Both the position numbers and the translations under genes were made by a program. Shown here piece after piece: positions 21,450 to 35,484 of a stretch of 64,000 nucleotides of DNA. Under the pieces are notes generated by a model that ran no database searches, was not told where the DNA came from, and saw only the letters and a program-made list of their open reading frames with translations. Source of the stretch: Pantoea cypripedii (GTDB taxonomy: Bacteria > Pseudomonadota > Gammaproteobacteria > Enterobacterales > Enterobacteriaceae); assembly GCF_002095535.1 (NCBI RefSeq), contig NZ_MLJI01000001.1, positions 4,393,757 through 4,457,756 of the forward strand, read 5' to 3'. Within the stretch, counting starts at the first letter, position 1. Each line of letters opens with the position of its first letter.

Positions 21450-21558
21450 CTTTCTTTTAAACCTCAGGATCCCGCGACTTTCACCGCAGACAGAATTTCA
21501 GTAGAATCCACCGCCCAGGGCAATGATCCCTGTCCGAACATTAACGAGGTACCACTTC

Positions 21559-23448
21559 ATGTTTTATCCAGATCCTTTTGACGTCATCGTAATTGGTGGT
21601 GGTCATGCGGGCACAGAGGCCGCGATGGCAGCTGCCCGAATGGGTCAACAAACCCTGTTACTCACCCATGACATTGATAAGCTGGGACAAATGTCCTGCA
21701 ACCCGGCAATCGGTGGTATCGGCAAAGGACACCTAGTGAAGGAAGTGGATGCCCTCGGCGGTTTGATGGCAACGGCAATCGACAAAGCGGGTATCCAGTT
21801 TAGGATACTAAACGCGAGCAAAGGCCCGGCCGTGCGTGCGACCCGTGCACAGGCTGACCGTGTGCTGTATCGTCAGGCAGTGCGTTCTGCGCTGGAGAAT
21901 CAGCCGAACCTGATGATCTTCCAGCAGGCGGTTGATGATCTGATTGTGGAAAACGATCGTGTCGTCGGCGCTGTAACGCAGATGGGTTTGAAATTCCGTG
22001 CCAAAACAGTAGTGCTGACTGTCGGGACCTTCCTCGATGGTAAAATTCATATCGGGATGGATAACTACAGCGGTGGTCGCGCAGGCGATCCGCCATCGAT
22101 CCCATTATCAAAACGCCTGCGCGCGCTGCCGCTGCGGGTTGGCCGTCTGAAGACCGGTACTCCGCCGCGTATTGACGCGCGCACCATTGACTTCACCCAG
22201 CTGTCACCGCAGCACGGCGATGACCCAATGCCGGTGTTTTCATTCATGGGCAATGTCAGCCAGCACCCACAACAGGTGCCGTGCTGGATCACCCATACCA
22301 ATGAACAAACCCATGATGTGATCCGCAACAACCTCGATCGCAGCCCGATGTATGCCGGGATTATCGAAGGGATCGGCCCGCGTTATTGCCCGTCGATCGA
22401 AGATAAAGTGATGCGCTTTGCCGATCGTAACTCGCATCAGATCTTCCTTGAACCGGAAGGGCTGACCAGCAACGAAATCTATCCGAACGGAATTTCCACC
22501 AGTCTGCCATTTGATGTGCAGATGCAAATCGTCCGTTCGATGAAGGGCCTGGAAAACGCGAAGATTGTGCGTCCGGGTTATGCCATCGAGTATGACTTTT
22601 TCGACCCGCGTGACCTGAAACTGACGCTGGAGAGCAAATATATCCAGGGTCTGTTCTTCGCGGGCCAGATCAACGGCACCACCGGCTATGAAGAAGCGGC
22701 GGCCCAGGGTCTGCTGGCCGGTCTGAACGCGGCTCGTCAATCCGCCGATAAAGAAGGCTGGGCGCCGCGTCGCGATCAGGCTTACATGGGTGTGCTGGTT
22801 GATGACCTGTGCACACTGGGTACCAAAGAACCGTACCGCATGTTTACCTCACGCGCGGAATATCGTCTGATGCTGCGCGAAGACAACGCGGATTTGCGTC
22901 TGACTGAAACCGGTCGCGAGCTGGGTCTGGTGGATGATGCGCGTTGGGCGCGTTACAACCAGAAACTGGAAGCCATTGAGCTGGAACGTCAACGTCTGCG
23001 CGATTTGTGGGTGCATCCAAAATCGGACAACGTAGCGGAAGTGAACAGCATCACCAGTTCGCCGCTGACCAAAGAAGCCAGTGGTGAAGATTTGCTGCGT
23101 CGTCCGGAAATGACCTATGCGTTGCTGACCTCGCTGAACAGCTATGGCCCGGCGCTGGCCGATGAACAGGCTGCAGAGCAGGTCGAAATCCAGGTGAAAT
23201 ACGAAGGTTACATTGCGCGTCAGCAGGAAGAGATCGATCGCCAGCAGCGCAATGAAAACACCTTGTTGCCTGCGACGCTTGATTACCGTCAGGTCTCGGG
23301 TCTGTCGAATGAAGTGATTGCTAAACTCAACGATCACAAACCCAGCTCGATTGGCCAGGCGTCACGCATTTCTGGCATTACGCCAGCTGCCATCTCCATT
23401 TTGCTGATTTACCTGAAAAAACAGGGCCTGCTGCGTAAAAGCGCCTGA
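21559..23448 (+). CDS. mnmG: tRNA uridine 5-carboxymethylaminomethyl modification enzyme MnmG (GidA)
   Basis: A 629-residue FAD protein, the E. coli length. N-terminal Rossmann motif [10 protein letters not shown]; conserved [32 protein letters not shown] near 370. With MnmE it makes cmnm5U34 in tRNAs that read split codon boxes, using methylene-THF, NADH and glycine. Start at 21559 gives [15 protein letters not shown] with GAGG upstream. Followed by a GC-rich hairpin (about 23457-23478) and rsmG. Confidence 0.97.
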   Translation: MFYPDPFDVIVIGGGHAGTEAAMAAARMGQQTLLLTHDIDKLGQMSCNPAIGGIGKGHLVKEVDALGGLMATAIDKAGIQFRILNASKGPAVRATRAQADRVLYRQAVRSALENQPNLMIFQQAVDDLIVENDRVVGAVTQMGLKFRAKTVVLTVGTFLDGKIHIGMDNYSGGRAGDPPSIPLSKRLRALPLRVGRLKTGTPPRIDARTIDFTQLSPQHGDDPMPVFSFMGNVSQHPQQVPCWITHTNEQTHDVIRNNLDRSPMYAGIIEGIGPRYCPSIEDKVMRFADRNSHQIFLEPEGLTSNEIYPNGISTSLPFDVQMQIVRSMKGLENAKIVRPGYAIEYDFFDPRDLKLTLESKYIQGLFFAGQINGTTGYEEAAAQGLLAGLNAARQSADKEGWAPRRDQAYMGVLVDDLCTLGTKEPYRMFTSRAEYRLMLREDNADLRLTETGRELGLVDDARWARYNQKLEAIELERQRLRDLWVHPKSDNVAEVNSITSSPLTKEASGEDLLRRPEMTYALLTSLNSYGPALADEQAAEQVEIQVKYEGYIARQQEEIDRQQRNENTLLPATLDYRQVSGLSNEVIAKLNDHKPSSIGQASRISGITPAAISILLIYLKKQGLLRKSA

Positions 23449-23495
23449 TTGATCACGGGGCGGGCCTGCTCGCCCCCGTTAATGGAATTCTCGTC

Positions 23496-24113
23496 GTGAT
23501 TAACAAACTCTCCGCGCTGCTGAAAGCGGCAAACATTTCTCTCTCCGATCAACAAAAACAACAGCTGGTTGGTTATGTTGAGTTGCTGCATAAATGGAAT
23601 AAAGCCTACAACCTGACATCCGTACGCGATCCGCAGCAGATGCTGGTGCGCCATATTCTCGATAGCATCGTGGTGGAGCCGCATTTACAGGGCGATCGCT
23701 TTATTGATGTGGGGACCGGACCGGGATTACCGGGTATTCCACTGGCGATTGTGCGTCCACAGGCGCATTTCACGCTGCTGGATAGCCTCGGCAAGCGTGT
23801 TCGTTTCCTGCGTCAGGTGCAACATGAGTTAGGGCTCACTAACGTTACGCCGGTGCAGAGTCGTGTCGAAGAGTTTCCGGCGGAGCCGCCATTTGATGGG
23901 GTGATCAGCCGTGCTTTCGCTTCGCTTGAGGATATGGTGAACTGGTGCCATCATCTTCCTTCGGCGCAGGGACACTTCTATGCCCTGAAAGGCGTGCGCC
24001 CGGATGATGAAATAAACACCTTACCGGCGGGCTTTGTGGTGCAGCAGGTTTATCCATTACAGGTACCTGAGCTGGATGGGGAACGTCATCTGGTGGTGAT
24101 CGCCCGTCAATAG
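23496..24113 (+). CDS. rsmG: 16S rRNA m7G527 methyltransferase RsmG (GidB)
   Basis: A 205-residue SAM-dependent methyltransferase with motif [18 protein letters not shown] (about 69-85), [11 protein letters not shown] and [12 protein letters not shown]. It methylates G527 of 16S rRNA; loss gives low-level streptomycin resistance. Start is a GTG with a weak ribosome-binding site; the ATG 14 bases earlier is out of frame. E. coli RsmG has 207 residues. Confidence 0.96.
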   Translation: MINKLSALLKAANISLSDQQKQQLVGYVELLHKWNKAYNLTSVRDPQQMLVRHILDSIVVEPHLQGDRFIDVGTGPGLPGIPLAIVRPQAHFTLLDSLGKRVRFLRQVQHELGLTNVTPVQSRVEEFPAEPPFDGVISRAFASLEDMVNWCHHLPSAQGHFYALKGVRPDDEINTLPAGFVVQQVYPLQVPELDGERHLVVIARQ

Positions 24114-24119
24114 CCCCGA

Positions 24120-24153
24120 AAATGGTATGGATTAAGACCAATCTATACCATTT
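24120..24153. repeat. Long inverted repeat after rsmG
   Basis: AAATGGTATGGATT (24120-24133) and AATCTATACCATTT (24140-24153) pair with one mismatch across a six-base spacer. It starts seven bases after the rsmG stop. There is no long U-run, so it may be a weak terminator or a dyad operator; the TGGTAT...ATACCA symmetry resembles repressor sites. Confidence 0.6.
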
Positions 24154-24707
24154 GAGTTACCTGATGGGGTGGATAAAAAAGCAGCAATCGAACGATAGAC
24201 GATAAAGAGATTTATTCAGCAGGGCAGGGGAAGCGAGTTAACATTCCTGGCGGAAATTATCCGAAAAGCTCTGTTACATTTAACGTTTAATTCACATTTC
24301 ATTATCAGTTAGATCACTTCTCTGGGTGTATTTACGTGAAAGAATAGTCACGCCAGAAAATATAACTCTGCAATAAATCGGCGTGCGTAATATCAGTTTT
24401 GCGATTTTATTACGCTGTGAGATGTCAATAGAGTGTTTTTATCGTTAATCCAGTCGATGTGACCTGATTATAATTTTATCTTTCTGATAAATGGACTTTT
24501 TTGTCCAATCTGAAATGGATGTTTCTATGTTCAAAACAAAATCACATCATGTCCATATGCTTATAATGTGATCTGAAGCACGCTTTAAAAGCAAGTGGCA
24601 GGCGCAATTTCACCTCATGAAACCATCATTCTTTGATGTGAATCTTTTGAGAAATAGCCCTCCGGAAAGAAATTTAAATAATTGTTCACCTTTTCGCTAC
24701 TTAGCGA
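24154..24707. other. AT-rich intergenic region before the atp operon
   Basis: About 550 bases without a credible gene. It is visibly richer in A/T than its neighbours, mainly from 24280 to 24690. It holds ATCACAT (24541-24547) and ATGTGAT (24566-24572) as an inverted pair around a TATAAT (24562-24567), but no matching -35. E. coli also has a long gap here. I see no tRNA, sRNA or ORF. Confidence 0.5.
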
Positions 24708-24735
24708 TTGAAATCGCAGGTGCGGCCCGTATAAT
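24708..24735 (+). promoter_or_regulatory. atp operon promoter
   Basis: -35 TTGAAA (24708-24713), 16-base spacer, -10 TATAAT (24730-24735). About 90 bases upstream of atpI, matching the main unc/atp promoter position in E. coli. Confidence 0.82.
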
Positions 24736-24826
24736 TTGCACGGCTTTTGCTGCTTGACTCAAATGAGTAAAGGCAGTCTTATACGACACGCGACATACCC
24801 CATTCGGGGCAGGAGAGTTCAGCACC

Positions 24827-26034
<1,208 letters not shown>

Positions 26035-26061
26035 TTTTTATCTCAACTACTTAGCTTTTAA

Positions 26062-26406
<345 letters not shown>

Positions 26407-26430
26407 TAACTTAATAAGAGGCATTGTGCT

Positions 26431-26901
26431 GTGAACATTAATGCAACAATCCTCGGCCAGGCCATCGCGTTCATCCTGTTTGTCGCGTTCTGCATGAAGT
26501 ACGTATGGCCGCCGATTATGGCTGCCATCGAAAAGCGCCAGAAAGAAATTGCTGATGGCCTTGCTTCTGCTGAACGCGCGAAGAAAGATTTGGATCTCGC
26601 GCAGGCCAATGCGACCGACCAGCTGAAAAAAGCCAAAGAAGAAGCCCAGGTCATTATCGAGCAGGCGAACAAACGCCGTGCACAGATTCTGGACGAAGTG
26701 AAAACTGAAGCTGAGACTGAACGTAACCGCATCGTGGCGCAGGCGCAGGCAGAAATCGAAGCCGAGCGTTCACGTGTCCGCGAAGAGCTGCGTAAGCAAG
26801 TCGCGTTGCTGGCATTAGCTGGCGCCGAGAAGATCATCGAACGTTCCGTAGATGAAGCTGCTAACAGCGACATCGTTGATAAACTGGTCGCTGAACTGTA
26901 A
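26431..26901 (+). CDS. atpF: ATP synthase F0 subunit b
   Basis: A 156-residue stator subunit: one N-terminal membrane helix (about 5-26), then a long charged helix that dimerises and binds delta. Starts with GTG, as in E. coli. A 107-base gap after atpE holds the region used for differential expression. Confidence 0.97.
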   Translation: MNINATILGQAIAFILFVAFCMKYVWPPIMAAIEKRQKEIADGLASAERAKKDLDLAQANATDQLKKAKEEAQVIIEQANKRRAQILDEVKTEAETERNRIVAQAQAEIEAERSRVREELRKQVALLALAGAEKIIERSVDEAANSDIVDKLVAEL

Positions 26902-26915
26902 GGAGGGAGGGGCTG

Positions 26916-27449
26916 ATGTCTGAACTGATTACTGTAGCTCGCCCCTACGCCAAAGCAGCTTTTGACTTTGCTGTTGAGCATCAAAGTATCGAGCGCTGGC
27001 AAAACATGCTGGCGTTTGCCGCAGAAGTGGCTGGCAACGAACAGATGGCAGATCTTCTTTCCGGTGCCTTAGCACCGGAAGCCTTATCTGCTTCTTTCAT
27101 CGCAGTCTGTGGTGATCAACTGGATGAATACGCTCAGAACCTGATTAAGGTGATGGCGGAAAACGGACGTTTGACAGCGCTTCCAGATGTACTGGAACAG
27201 TTCATTCAACTGCGTGACGCGCACGAAGCGACGGCCGAAGTTGATGTGATTTCTGCCAGTACGCTGAGCGACGGCCAGCTGACGAAAATCAGCGCCGCGA
27301 TGGAAAAACGTCTGTCACGCAAAGTTAAGCTGAATTGCAAAATTGATAAGTCTGTAATGGCAGGCGTGGTCATCCGTGCGGGTGATCTGGTGATTGATGG
27401 CAGCGTTCGCGGCCGTCTTGAGCGTCTGGCAGACGCCTTGCAGTCTTAA
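26916..27449 (+). CDS. atpH: ATP synthase F1 subunit delta
   Basis: A 177-residue stator subunit linking b to the top of alpha3beta3. Typical start [19 protein letters not shown] and C-terminal [27 protein letters not shown]. coli has the same length. AAGGAGGGAGG upstream. Confidence 0.97.
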   Translation: MSELITVARPYAKAAFDFAVEHQSIERWQNMLAFAAEVAGNEQMADLLSGALAPEALSASFIAVCGDQLDEYAQNLIKVMAENGRLTALPDVLEQFIQLRDAHEATAEVDVISASTLSDGQLTKISAAMEKRLSRKVKLNCKIDKSVMAGVVIRAGDLVIDGSVRGRLERLADALQS

Positions 27450-27463
27450 GGGGACTGGAGCAT

Positions 27464-29005
27464 ATGCAACTGAATTCCACCGAAATCAGCGAACTGATCA
27501 AGCAGCGCATTGCTCAGTTCAATGTCGTGAGCGAAGCTCACAATGAAGGTACTATTGTTTCTGTAAGTGACGGTATCATCCGCGTACACGGCCTGGCCGA
27601 TGTAATGCAGGGTGAGATGATTGCCCTGCCGGGTAACCGTTACGCTATCGCCCTGAACCTCGAGCGTGACTCTGTAGGTGCGGTGGTGATGGGTCCGTAC
27701 GCTGACCTCGCCGAAGGCATGAAGGTTAAGTGTACTGGCCGTATTCTGGAAGTGCCGGTTGGACGTGGCCTGCTGGGTCGCGTTGTGAACACCCTGGGTG
27801 CTCCAATCGACGGTAAAGGCGCAATCGAAAACGACGGCTTCTCGCCGGTTGAAGTGATTGCTCCGGGCGTTATCGATCGTCAGTCTGTTGATGAGCCAGT
27901 TCAGACTGGTTACAAATCTGTCGATGCGATGATTCCAATCGGCCGTGGCCAGCGTGAGCTGATCATCGGTGACCGTCAGACCGGTAAAACGGCGATGGCT
28001 ATCGACGCCATCATCAACCAGCGCGATTCAGGCATCAAATGCGTGTACGTTGCGATCGGTCAGAAAGCTTCTACCATCTCTAACGTGGTACGTAAGCTGG
28101 AAGAACACGGTGCACTGGCTAACACCATCGTGGTTGTGGCTTCTGCTTCTGAATCTGCTGCACTGCAATACCTGGCACCGTATGCCGGTTGCGCAATGGG
28201 CGAATACTTCCGTGACCGTGGTGAAGATGCGCTGATCGTATACGATGACCTGTCTAAGCAGGCTGTTGCTTACCGTCAGATTTCTCTGCTGCTCCGTCGT
28301 CCGCCGGGTCGTGAAGCGTTCCCTGGCGACGTGTTCTACCTCCACTCTCGTCTGCTGGAGCGTGCATCACGCGTTACCGCTGATTACGTTGAGCGTTTCA
28401 CCAATGGTGAAGTGAAAGGTAAGACCGGTTCTCTGACTGCACTGCCGATCATCGAAACCCAGGCGGGTGACGTTTCTGCGTTCGTTCCGACCAACGTGAT
28501 TTCAATCACCGATGGTCAGATCTTCCTGGAATCTAACCTGTTCAACTCCGGTATTCGTCCGGCAGTTAACCCAGGGATCTCAGTATCTCGTGTGGGTGGT
28601 GCAGCGCAGACCAAGATCATCAAGAAACTGTCCGGTGGTATCCGTACCGCTCTGGCACAGTATCGTGAACTGGCGGCGTTCTCTCAGTTCGCTTCTGATC
28701 TGGACGATGCAACCCGTAAACAGCTGAGCCACGGTCAGAAAGTGACCGAGCTGCTGAAACAGAAACAGTATGCGCCGATGTCAATCGCGCAGCAGGGTCT
28801 GGTGCTGTTTGCTGCAGAGCGTGGCTTCCTGAACGACGTTGAGCTGGCAAAAATTGGTAGCTTCGAAGCAGCGCTGCTGGCGTTTGCAGACCGCGACCAC
28901 GCCGAGCTGATGGCTGAAATCAACCAGTCTGGTAACTTCAACAACGAAATCGAAGAGAAGCTGAAAGGCCTCCTTGAAACGTTTAAAGCAACCCAGTCCT
29001 GGTAA
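27464..29005 (+). CDS. atpA: ATP synthase F1 subunit alpha
   Basis: A 513-residue non-catalytic nucleotide-binding subunit, same length as E. coli. Walker A GDRQTGKT (about 169-176), [12 protein letters not shown], arginine finger in [13 protein letters not shown]. 14 bases after atpH. Confidence 0.98.
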   Translation: MQLNSTEISELIKQRIAQFNVVSEAHNEGTIVSVSDGIIRVHGLADVMQGEMIALPGNRYAIALNLERDSVGAVVMGPYADLAEGMKVKCTGRILEVPVGRGLLGRVVNTLGAPIDGKGAIENDGFSPVEVIAPGVIDRQSVDEPVQTGYKSVDAMIPIGRGQRELIIGDRQTGKTAMAIDAIINQRDSGIKCVYVAIGQKASTISNVVRKLEEHGALANTIVVVASASESAALQYLAPYAGCAMGEYFRDRGEDALIVYDDLSKQAVAYRQISLLLRRPPGREAFPGDVFYLHSRLLERASRVTADYVERFTNGEVKGKTGSLTALPIIETQAGDVSAFVPTNVISITDGQIFLESNLFNSGIRPAVNPGISVSRVGGAAQTKIIKKLSGGIRTALAQYRELAAFSQFASDLDDATRKQLSHGQKVTELLKQKQYAPMSIAQQGLVLFAAERGFLNDVELAKIGSFEAALLAFADRDHAELMAEINQSGNFNNEIEEKLKGLLETFKATQSW

Positions 29006-29057
29006 TGTCTGGCGGCTTGTCTGAAAAGGCAGGCCGCAAGGCTTTGAGGAGAAGCTA

Positions 29058-29924
29058 ATGGCCGGCGCAAAAGAAATACGATCCAAAATCGGAAGCGTGA
29101 AAAACACGCAGAAGATTACCAAAGCAATGGAAATGGTCGCCGCCTCCAAGATGCGTAAAACGCAGGAACGCATGGCGGCCAGTCGTCCGTATGCAGATAC
29201 CATGCGCAAAGTGATTGGTCACCTTGCGTTAGGTAATCTGGAATACAAGCACCCTTACCTGGATGAGCGTGACGTTAAGCGCGTCGGCTACCTGGTCGTT
29301 TCGACTGACCGCGGGCTTTGTGGTGGTTTGAACATTAACCTGTTCAAAAAAGTGCTGGCAGAAATGAAAGCCTGGACTGATAAAGGCGTACAGAGCGATC
29401 TGGCGATTATCGGTTCCAAAGGGCTGGGTTTCTTCGGCTCTGTGGGTGGCAACATCGTGGCGCAGGTTACAGGCATGGGCGATAAGCCTTCACTGTCTGA
29501 ATTGATCGGCCCGGTAAAAGTGATGTTGCAGGCTTATGATGAAGGCCGCATCGACAAGCTGTATGTCGTCAGCAACAAGTTTAATAACACCATGTCTCAG
29601 ACTCCGACCATTACCCAACTGCTGCCGTTACCGCCAGCGGAAGGTGAAGAAGAGATGAAGGCGAAGACCTGGGATTACCTGTACGAACCCGATCCGAAAG
29701 CGCTGCTGGATACCCTGCTGCGTCGTTATGTCGAATCGCAGGTTTATCAGGGTGTGGTGGAAAACCTGGCCAGTGAGCAGGCCGCACGTATGGTTGCGAT
29801 GAAAGCTGCAACCGATAACGGCGGAAATCTGATCAAAGAGCTGCAGTTGGTTTACAACAAAGCTCGTCAGGCCAGCATCACCCAGGAACTTACCGAGATC
29901 GTCTCGGGGGCCTCCGCGGTTTAA
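29058..29924 (+). CDS. atpG: ATP synthase F1 subunit gamma
   Basis: A 288-residue central rotor shaft. N-terminal and C-terminal helices form the coiled coil ([34 protein letters not shown] and [28 protein letters not shown]). One residue longer than E. coli. Confidence 0.98.
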   Translation: MAGAKEIRSKIGSVKNTQKITKAMEMVAASKMRKTQERMAASRPYADTMRKVIGHLALGNLEYKHPYLDERDVKRVGYLVVSTDRGLCGGLNINLFKKVLAEMKAWTDKGVQSDLAIIGSKGLGFFGSVGGNIVAQVTGMGDKPSLSELIGPVKVMLQAYDEGRIDKLYVVSNKFNNTMSQTPTITQLLPLPPAEGEEEMKAKTWDYLYEPDPKALLDTLLRRYVESQVYQGVVENLASEQAARMVAMKAATDNGGNLIKELQLVYNKARQASITQELTEIVSGASAV

Positions 29925-31352
<1,428 letters not shown>

Positions 31353-31376
31353 TTTCGGTTTCCCGGGAGGAATGAT

Positions 31377-31796
31377 ATGGCTATGACTTATCACCTGGAT
31401 GTGGTCAGCGCGGAGCAACAAATGTTCTCCGGTCTGGTGCAGAAAATCCAGGTGTCAGGTAGCGAAGGTGAACTGGGTATTTTCCCGGGTCACGCCCCGC
31501 TCCTGACTGCCATCAAGCCTGGTATGATTCGCATCGTTAAACAGCACGGCGAAGAGGAGTACATCTACCTCTCTGGCGGCGTGCTGGAAGTACAGCCGAG
31601 TAGCACCACTGTGCTGGCCGACACCGCGATTCGTGGTGAAGACCTGGACGAGGCGCGCGCGCTGGAAGCGAAACGTAAAGCAGAAGAGCACATGAGCAGC
31701 AGCCACGGTGACGTGGACTATGCGCAGGCCTCTGCCGAACTGGCGAAAGCTATCGCGAAACTGCGTGTAATCGAGCTGACCAAAAAAGCGATGTAA
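31377..31796 (+). CDS. atpC: ATP synthase F1 subunit epsilon
   Basis: A 139-residue rotor subunit and intrinsic inhibitor: N-terminal beta-sandwich ([28 protein letters not shown]) and C-terminal helical hairpin ([22 protein letters not shown]). Same length as E. coli. Last gene of the operon. Confidence 0.98.
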   Translation: MAMTYHLDVVSAEQQMFSGLVQKIQVSGSEGELGIFPGHAPLLTAIKPGMIRIVKQHGEEEYIYLSGGVLEVQPSSTTVLADTAIRGEDLDEARALEAKRKAEEHMSSSHGDVDYAQASAELAKAIAKLRVIELTKKAM

Positions 31797-31815
31797 TCAG
31801 GCTTTATGCGTCACG

Positions 31816-31847
31816 AAATGCCAGCCCTTTGGGCTGGCATTTTTTTT
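31816..31847 (+). terminator. atp operon terminator
   Basis: AAATGCCAGCCC-TTT-GGGCTGGCATTT followed by an eight-base T-run (31840-31847). A strong Rho-independent terminator directly after atpC. Confidence 0.95.
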
Positions 31848-31963
31848 GCCTGTACTTTCCCGTCAGCACATTGCGACATCCTCTAATTTCGATCCGAGAA
31901 AAATGTAGTAATCTCAGGGGTAAACCTTAAACTTTCGAAAGCTAAAACAGAGTCAGGATGGTT

Positions 31964-33334
31964 ATGTCTACAACTGCGATGAGTGTGGTGATTCTTGCTG
32001 CTGGCAAGGGCACCCGTATGTATTCCGATCTCCCCAAAGTTCTGCATACCCTGGCAGGAAAACCGATGGTTCAGCATGTGATTGACGCCGCCACCGGGCT
32101 GGGTGCCCAGCAAATCCATCTGGTGTATGGTCATGGCGGTGATCAACTCAAAGCACAGCTTGCCGGGAACACCCTGAACTGGGTACTTCAGGCACAGCAA
32201 CTGGGCACCGGACATGCGATGCAGCAGGCGGCTCCTTATTTCGCCGATAACGAAGATATTCTGATGTTGTACGGCGATGTGCCGCTGATCTCGCAGGAGA
32301 CTTTGCAGCGTCTGCGCGCCGCCAAACCAGCAGGCGGCATCGGGCTACTGACGGTAGTTCTCGACAATCCCACCGGTTATGGTCGCATCGTACGTGAACA
32401 CGACACCATCACCGGCATCGTGGAACAAAAAGATGCCTCGGCAGAACAGCTGAAGATTCAGGAAATCAACACCGGTATCCTGGTTGCCAACGGCGGCGAT
32501 CTCAAACGCTGGCTTTCTCAGCTGAACAGCAACAATGCCCAGGGCGAGTTTTATATTACCGACATTATTGCCATGGCGCATCAGGAAGGTCGTGTCGTGC
32601 AGGCGGTCCATCCGGCGCGGATCAGCGAAACCGACGGTGTGAACAATCGCCTGCAACTGGCTGCGCTGGAGCGTGCATATCAGGCTGAACAAGCCGAGAG
32701 ATTGTTGCTGGCTGGCGTCATGTTGCGCGACCCGGCACGTTTTGATCTGCGCGGTACGCTGCAACACGGGCGCGATGTCGAAATCGATACCAATGTGATC
32801 ATCGAAGGTCACGTGACGCTGGGTGATCGCGTGAAAATTGCGGCGGGTTGCATCATCAAAAACAGCGTGATTGCCGATGACTGTGAAATCAGTGCGTATT
32901 CGGTAATTGAAGATGCCAGCCTGGCGGCGGCTTGTACCGTCGGCCCGTTTGCCCGTCTGCGTCCTGGCAGCGAGTTGGGTGAAAAGGCGCATGTGGGTAA
33001 CTTCGTTGAAATGAAAAAAGCCAGCCTCGGCAAAGGCTCCAAAGCCGGACATCTCTCTTATCTGGGTGATGCGGAGATCGGCGAGGACGTGAATATCGGT
33101 GCGGGTACCATCACCTGCAATTACGATGGCGCGAACAAATCGAAAACCATCATTGGCGATAACGTCTTTGTTGGCTCCGACACGCAGCTGGTTGCTCCGG
33201 TGACCATTGCCAGTGGCGCAACTATCGCCGCAGGCACCACGGTGATGAAAGACGTTCCCGCTGCGGTTCTGGTTTATAACCGTAAAGAACAGAACCAGAA
33301 AGCCGGCTGGCAGCGCCCGGTGAAGAAAAAGTAA
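31964..33334 (+). CDS. glmU: Bifunctional GlcNAc-1-P uridyltransferase / GlcN-1-P acetyltransferase GlmU
   Basis: A 456-residue cytosolic enzyme making UDP-GlcNAc. The N-terminal pyrophosphorylase has [11 protein letters not shown] (about 12-22); the C-terminal half is a left-handed beta-helix with hexapeptide repeats ([27 protein letters not shown]), the acetyltransferase site. I start at the ATG at 31964: AGGA lies five bases upstream, and the length equals E. coli. The ATG at 31958 overlaps that site. Confidence 0.97.
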   Translation: MSTTAMSVVILAAGKGTRMYSDLPKVLHTLAGKPMVQHVIDAATGLGAQQIHLVYGHGGDQLKAQLAGNTLNWVLQAQQLGTGHAMQQAAPYFADNEDILMLYGDVPLISQETLQRLRAAKPAGGIGLLTVVLDNPTGYGRIVREHDTITGIVEQKDASAEQLKIQEINTGILVANGGDLKRWLSQLNSNNAQGEFYITDIIAMAHQEGRVVQAVHPARISETDGVNNRLQLAALERAYQAEQAERLLLAGVMLRDPARFDLRGTLQHGRDVEIDTNVIIEGHVTLGDRVKIAAGCIIKNSVIADDCEISAYSVIEDASLAAACTVGPFARLRPGSELGEKAHVGNFVEMKKASLGKGSKAGHLSYLGDAEIGEDVNIGAGTITCNYDGANKSKTIIGDNVFVGSDTQLVAPVTIASGATIAAGTTVMKDVPAAVLVYNRKEQNQKAGWQRPVKKK

Positions 33335-33478
33335 TTTTTAATGGCCGGCAAAGACCGGCCTGTTAGCAGTAAATATAACTCTATCCCCACTCTCTACAAG
33401 GCTCGGGGAACCGGCAATGCCGGATATCAGGTCAGATGACAACGCAATGGCCGAAAGCCATGAAGTCAGGAAACTATT
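33335..33478 (+). promoter_or_regulatory. glmU-glmS intercistronic leader
   Basis: Two short GC hairpins: GGCCGG-CAAAGA-CCGGCC (33343-33360) and CCGGC-AAT-GCCGG (33411-33423). In E. coli this interval is cleaved by RNase E, and the sRNA GlmZ opens an inhibitory hairpin to allow glmS translation. I see the hairpins; GlmZ control here is inferred from the family. Confidence 0.5.
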
Positions 33479-35308
33479 ATGTGTGGAATTGTTGGTGCAG
33501 TAGCACAGCGCGACATTGCAGAGATTCTGCTGGAAGGTCTGCGTCGTCTCGAATATCGCGGTTACGATTCGGCTGGTCTGGCCGTCGTTGATCGTCAGGG
33601 CCATGTGACGCGTCTGCGTCGTCTCGGCAAAGTGCAGAAGCTGGCAGAGGCGGCGGAACAACAGCCGTTGATTGGCGGCACCGGTATCGCTCACACCCGC
33701 TGGGCAACGCACGGTGAACCCTCAGAAGCCAATGCGCATCCGCATATTTCTGAGCACATCATCATTGTGCATAACGGCATCATTGAGAACCATGAGCCGC
33801 TGCGTGCACAACTGATTGAACGCGGCTACCAGTTTGCCTCAGAAACCGACACCGAAGTGGTGGCGCATCTGGTGCACTGGGAGCAGAAGCAGGGTGGTTC
33901 GCTGCGTGAAGTGGTATTGCGGGTCATCCCGCAGCTGCGTGGTGCTTATGGCATGGTGATCATGGATAGCCGCGATCCGTCGCTGCTGGTGGCTGCCCGT
34001 TCCGGTAGCCCGCTGGTGGTCGGTCGTGGCATGGGCGAAAACTTTATCGCCTCTGATCAGCTGGCATTGCTGCCGGTGACGCGCCGCTTCATCTATCTGG
34101 AAGAGGGCGATATCGCTGAAATCACCCGCCGTGAAGTGACGATTGTCGATCGCAGTGGCAAACCGGTTAATCGCGCCGAGATTGAATCCAACGTGCAGTA
34201 CGATGCCGGTGACAAAGGCGTCTATCGTCACTATATGCAGAAAGAGATTTATGAACAGCCGATGGCGATCAAAAACACCTTAACCGGTCGTTTTAGCCAC
34301 GGTGAAGTCGATCTCAGTGAACTTGGCCCGCAGGCTGAAGACCTGCTGAGCAACGTTGACCATATCCAGATTATCGCCTGCGGTACGTCGTACAACTCCG
34401 GTATGGTGTCGCGTTATTGGTTTGAGTCGCTGGCCAACATTCCCTGCGATGTCGAAATCGCTTCTGAATTCCGCTATCGCAAATCCGCCGTACGTAAAAA
34501 CAGCCTGCTGATCACGCTGTCGCAGTCAGGTGAGACGGCAGATACGCTGGCCGCGCTACGTCTGTCGAAAGAACTGGGCTACCTCGGTTCTCTGGCGATT
34601 TGTAACGTTGCGGGTTCGTCGCTGGTGCGGGAATCCGATCTGGCGCTGATGACCAAAGCGGGCACCGAAATCGGTGTGGCTTCCACCAAAGCCTTTACCA
34701 CGCAGCTTACGGTATTGCTGATGCTGGTGGCGAAACTGGGGCGTCTGCACGGTATGTCTGCCGACACCGAGCACGAGATTGTGCACGCATTACAGGCGCT
34801 GCCGAGCCGTATTGAGCAGATGCTGGCGCAGGACAAGGTTATCGAAAGTCTGGCGGAAGGTTTCTCTGACAAACATCACGCGCTGTTCCTTGGCCGTGGC
34901 GATCAGTACCCGATTGCGATGGAAGGGGCGCTGAAGCTCAAAGAGATCTCCTACATTCACGCGGAAGCCTATGCTGCCGGTGAGCTGAAGCATGGGCCGC
35001 TGGCGCTGATTGATGCCGATATGCCAGTGATTGTGGTGGCACCGAACAATGAGTTACTGGAAAAGCTGAAGTCGAATATTGAAGAGGTGCGCGCGCGCGG
35101 TGGTCTGCTGTATGTGTTCGCCGATCAGGATGCGGGTTTCAGCGACAGCGAAGGCATGAAGATTATCTCACTGCCGCACGTAGAAGAGGTGATTGCGCCG
35201 ATCTTCTACACCGTACCGCTGCAACTGCTTTCGTACCATGTGGCGTTGATTAAAGGTACCGATGTTGATCAGCCACGTAACCTGGCGAAATCAGTTACCG
35301 TTGAATAA
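33479..35308 (+). CDS. glmS: Glutamine-fructose-6-phosphate aminotransferase GlmS
   Basis: A 609-residue enzyme making glucosamine-6-phosphate. N-terminal class-II glutaminase with the nucleophilic Cys directly after Met ([10 protein letters not shown]), and two SIS domains ([30 protein letters not shown]). The C-terminus is LAKSVTVE, forming the ammonia-channel end. Same length as E. coli. Confidence 0.98.
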   Translation: MCGIVGAVAQRDIAEILLEGLRRLEYRGYDSAGLAVVDRQGHVTRLRRLGKVQKLAEAAEQQPLIGGTGIAHTRWATHGEPSEANAHPHISEHIIIVHNGIIENHEPLRAQLIERGYQFASETDTEVVAHLVHWEQKQGGSLREVVLRVIPQLRGAYGMVIMDSRDPSLLVAARSGSPLVVGRGMGENFIASDQLALLPVTRRFIYLEEGDIAEITRREVTIVDRSGKPVNRAEIESNVQYDAGDKGVYRHYMQKEIYEQPMAIKNTLTGRFSHGEVDLSELGPQAEDLLSNVDHIQIIACGTSYNSGMVSRYWFESLANIPCDVEIASEFRYRKSAVRKNSLLITLSQSGETADTLAALRLSKELGYLGSLAICNVAGSSLVRESDLALMTKAGTEIGVASTKAFTTQLTVLLMLVAKLGRLHGMSADTEHEIVHALQALPSRIEQMLAQDKVIESLAEGFSDKHHALFLGRGDQYPIAMEGALKLKEISYIHAEAYAAGELKHGPLALIDADMPVIVVAPNNELLEKLKSNIEEVRARGGLLYVFADQDAGFSDSEGMKIISLPHVEEVIAPIFYTVPLQLLSYHVALIKGTDVDQPRNLAKSVTVE

Positions 35309-35318
35309 TCAGTAAGAA

Positions 35319-35350
35319 AAGCGGGGCCTGTCAGGTCCCGCTTCATTTTT
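35319..35350 (+). terminator. glmS terminator
   Basis: AAGCGGGGCC-TGTCA-GGTCCCGCTT (one G-U pair), then CATTTTT. It ends the glmUS transcript just before the pstS promoter. Confidence 0.85.
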
Positions 35351-35355
35351 AAACG

Positions 35356-35406
35356 ATGTCATAAAACTGTCATATTTCGTACATTTGACTGTAATCAAAC
35401 TGTCCT
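35356..35406 (+). promoter_or_regulatory. Pho box array of the pst operon
   Basis: Five 7-base direct repeats at an exact 11-base period: ATGTCAT (35356), CTGTCAT (35367), CGTACAT (35378), CTGTAAT (35389), CTGTCCT (35400), each followed by a four-base A/T-rich spacer. Two repeats make one PhoB box, so this could hold two PhoB dimers and a half site. The pst -10 is not clear; TAAAAT at 35440 is one candidate. Confidence 0.9.
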
Positions 35407-35484
35407 ATTTTCCCTCCAGCAGCAATCAATGACTCCTACTAAAATGGCATAGAGCCTGATTTTTTTAACTCCCCTGGAGGGAAC

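Larger units (their letters stand above)
21122..21470. other. oriC: Chromosomal replication origin oriC
   Basis: Between mioC and mnmG, as in E. coli, with 13 GATC sites in about 350 bases. Aligned from memory with E. coli oriC, it keeps the order R4 - (R3/C region, AGTTATCCCAAGAACAAC at 21241) - R2 - R5M (CAGCTTATACGG) - AGGATCACCGATCATT - R1 - three AT-rich 13-mers. The 13-mers are at 21406-21418 (CTAATAAGAGATC, identical to the E. coli right 13-mer), 21419-21431 and 21437-21449, on the mnmG side. R4 and R2 are consensus DnaA boxes, but R1 is TTATCAACA. Confidence 0.96.

Noticed and set aside
33335..33478. glmS ribozyme
   Set aside because: That ribozyme belongs to Gram-positive glmS leaders; the interval is short and shows only two small hairpins, fitting the enterobacterial sRNA-controlled leader.
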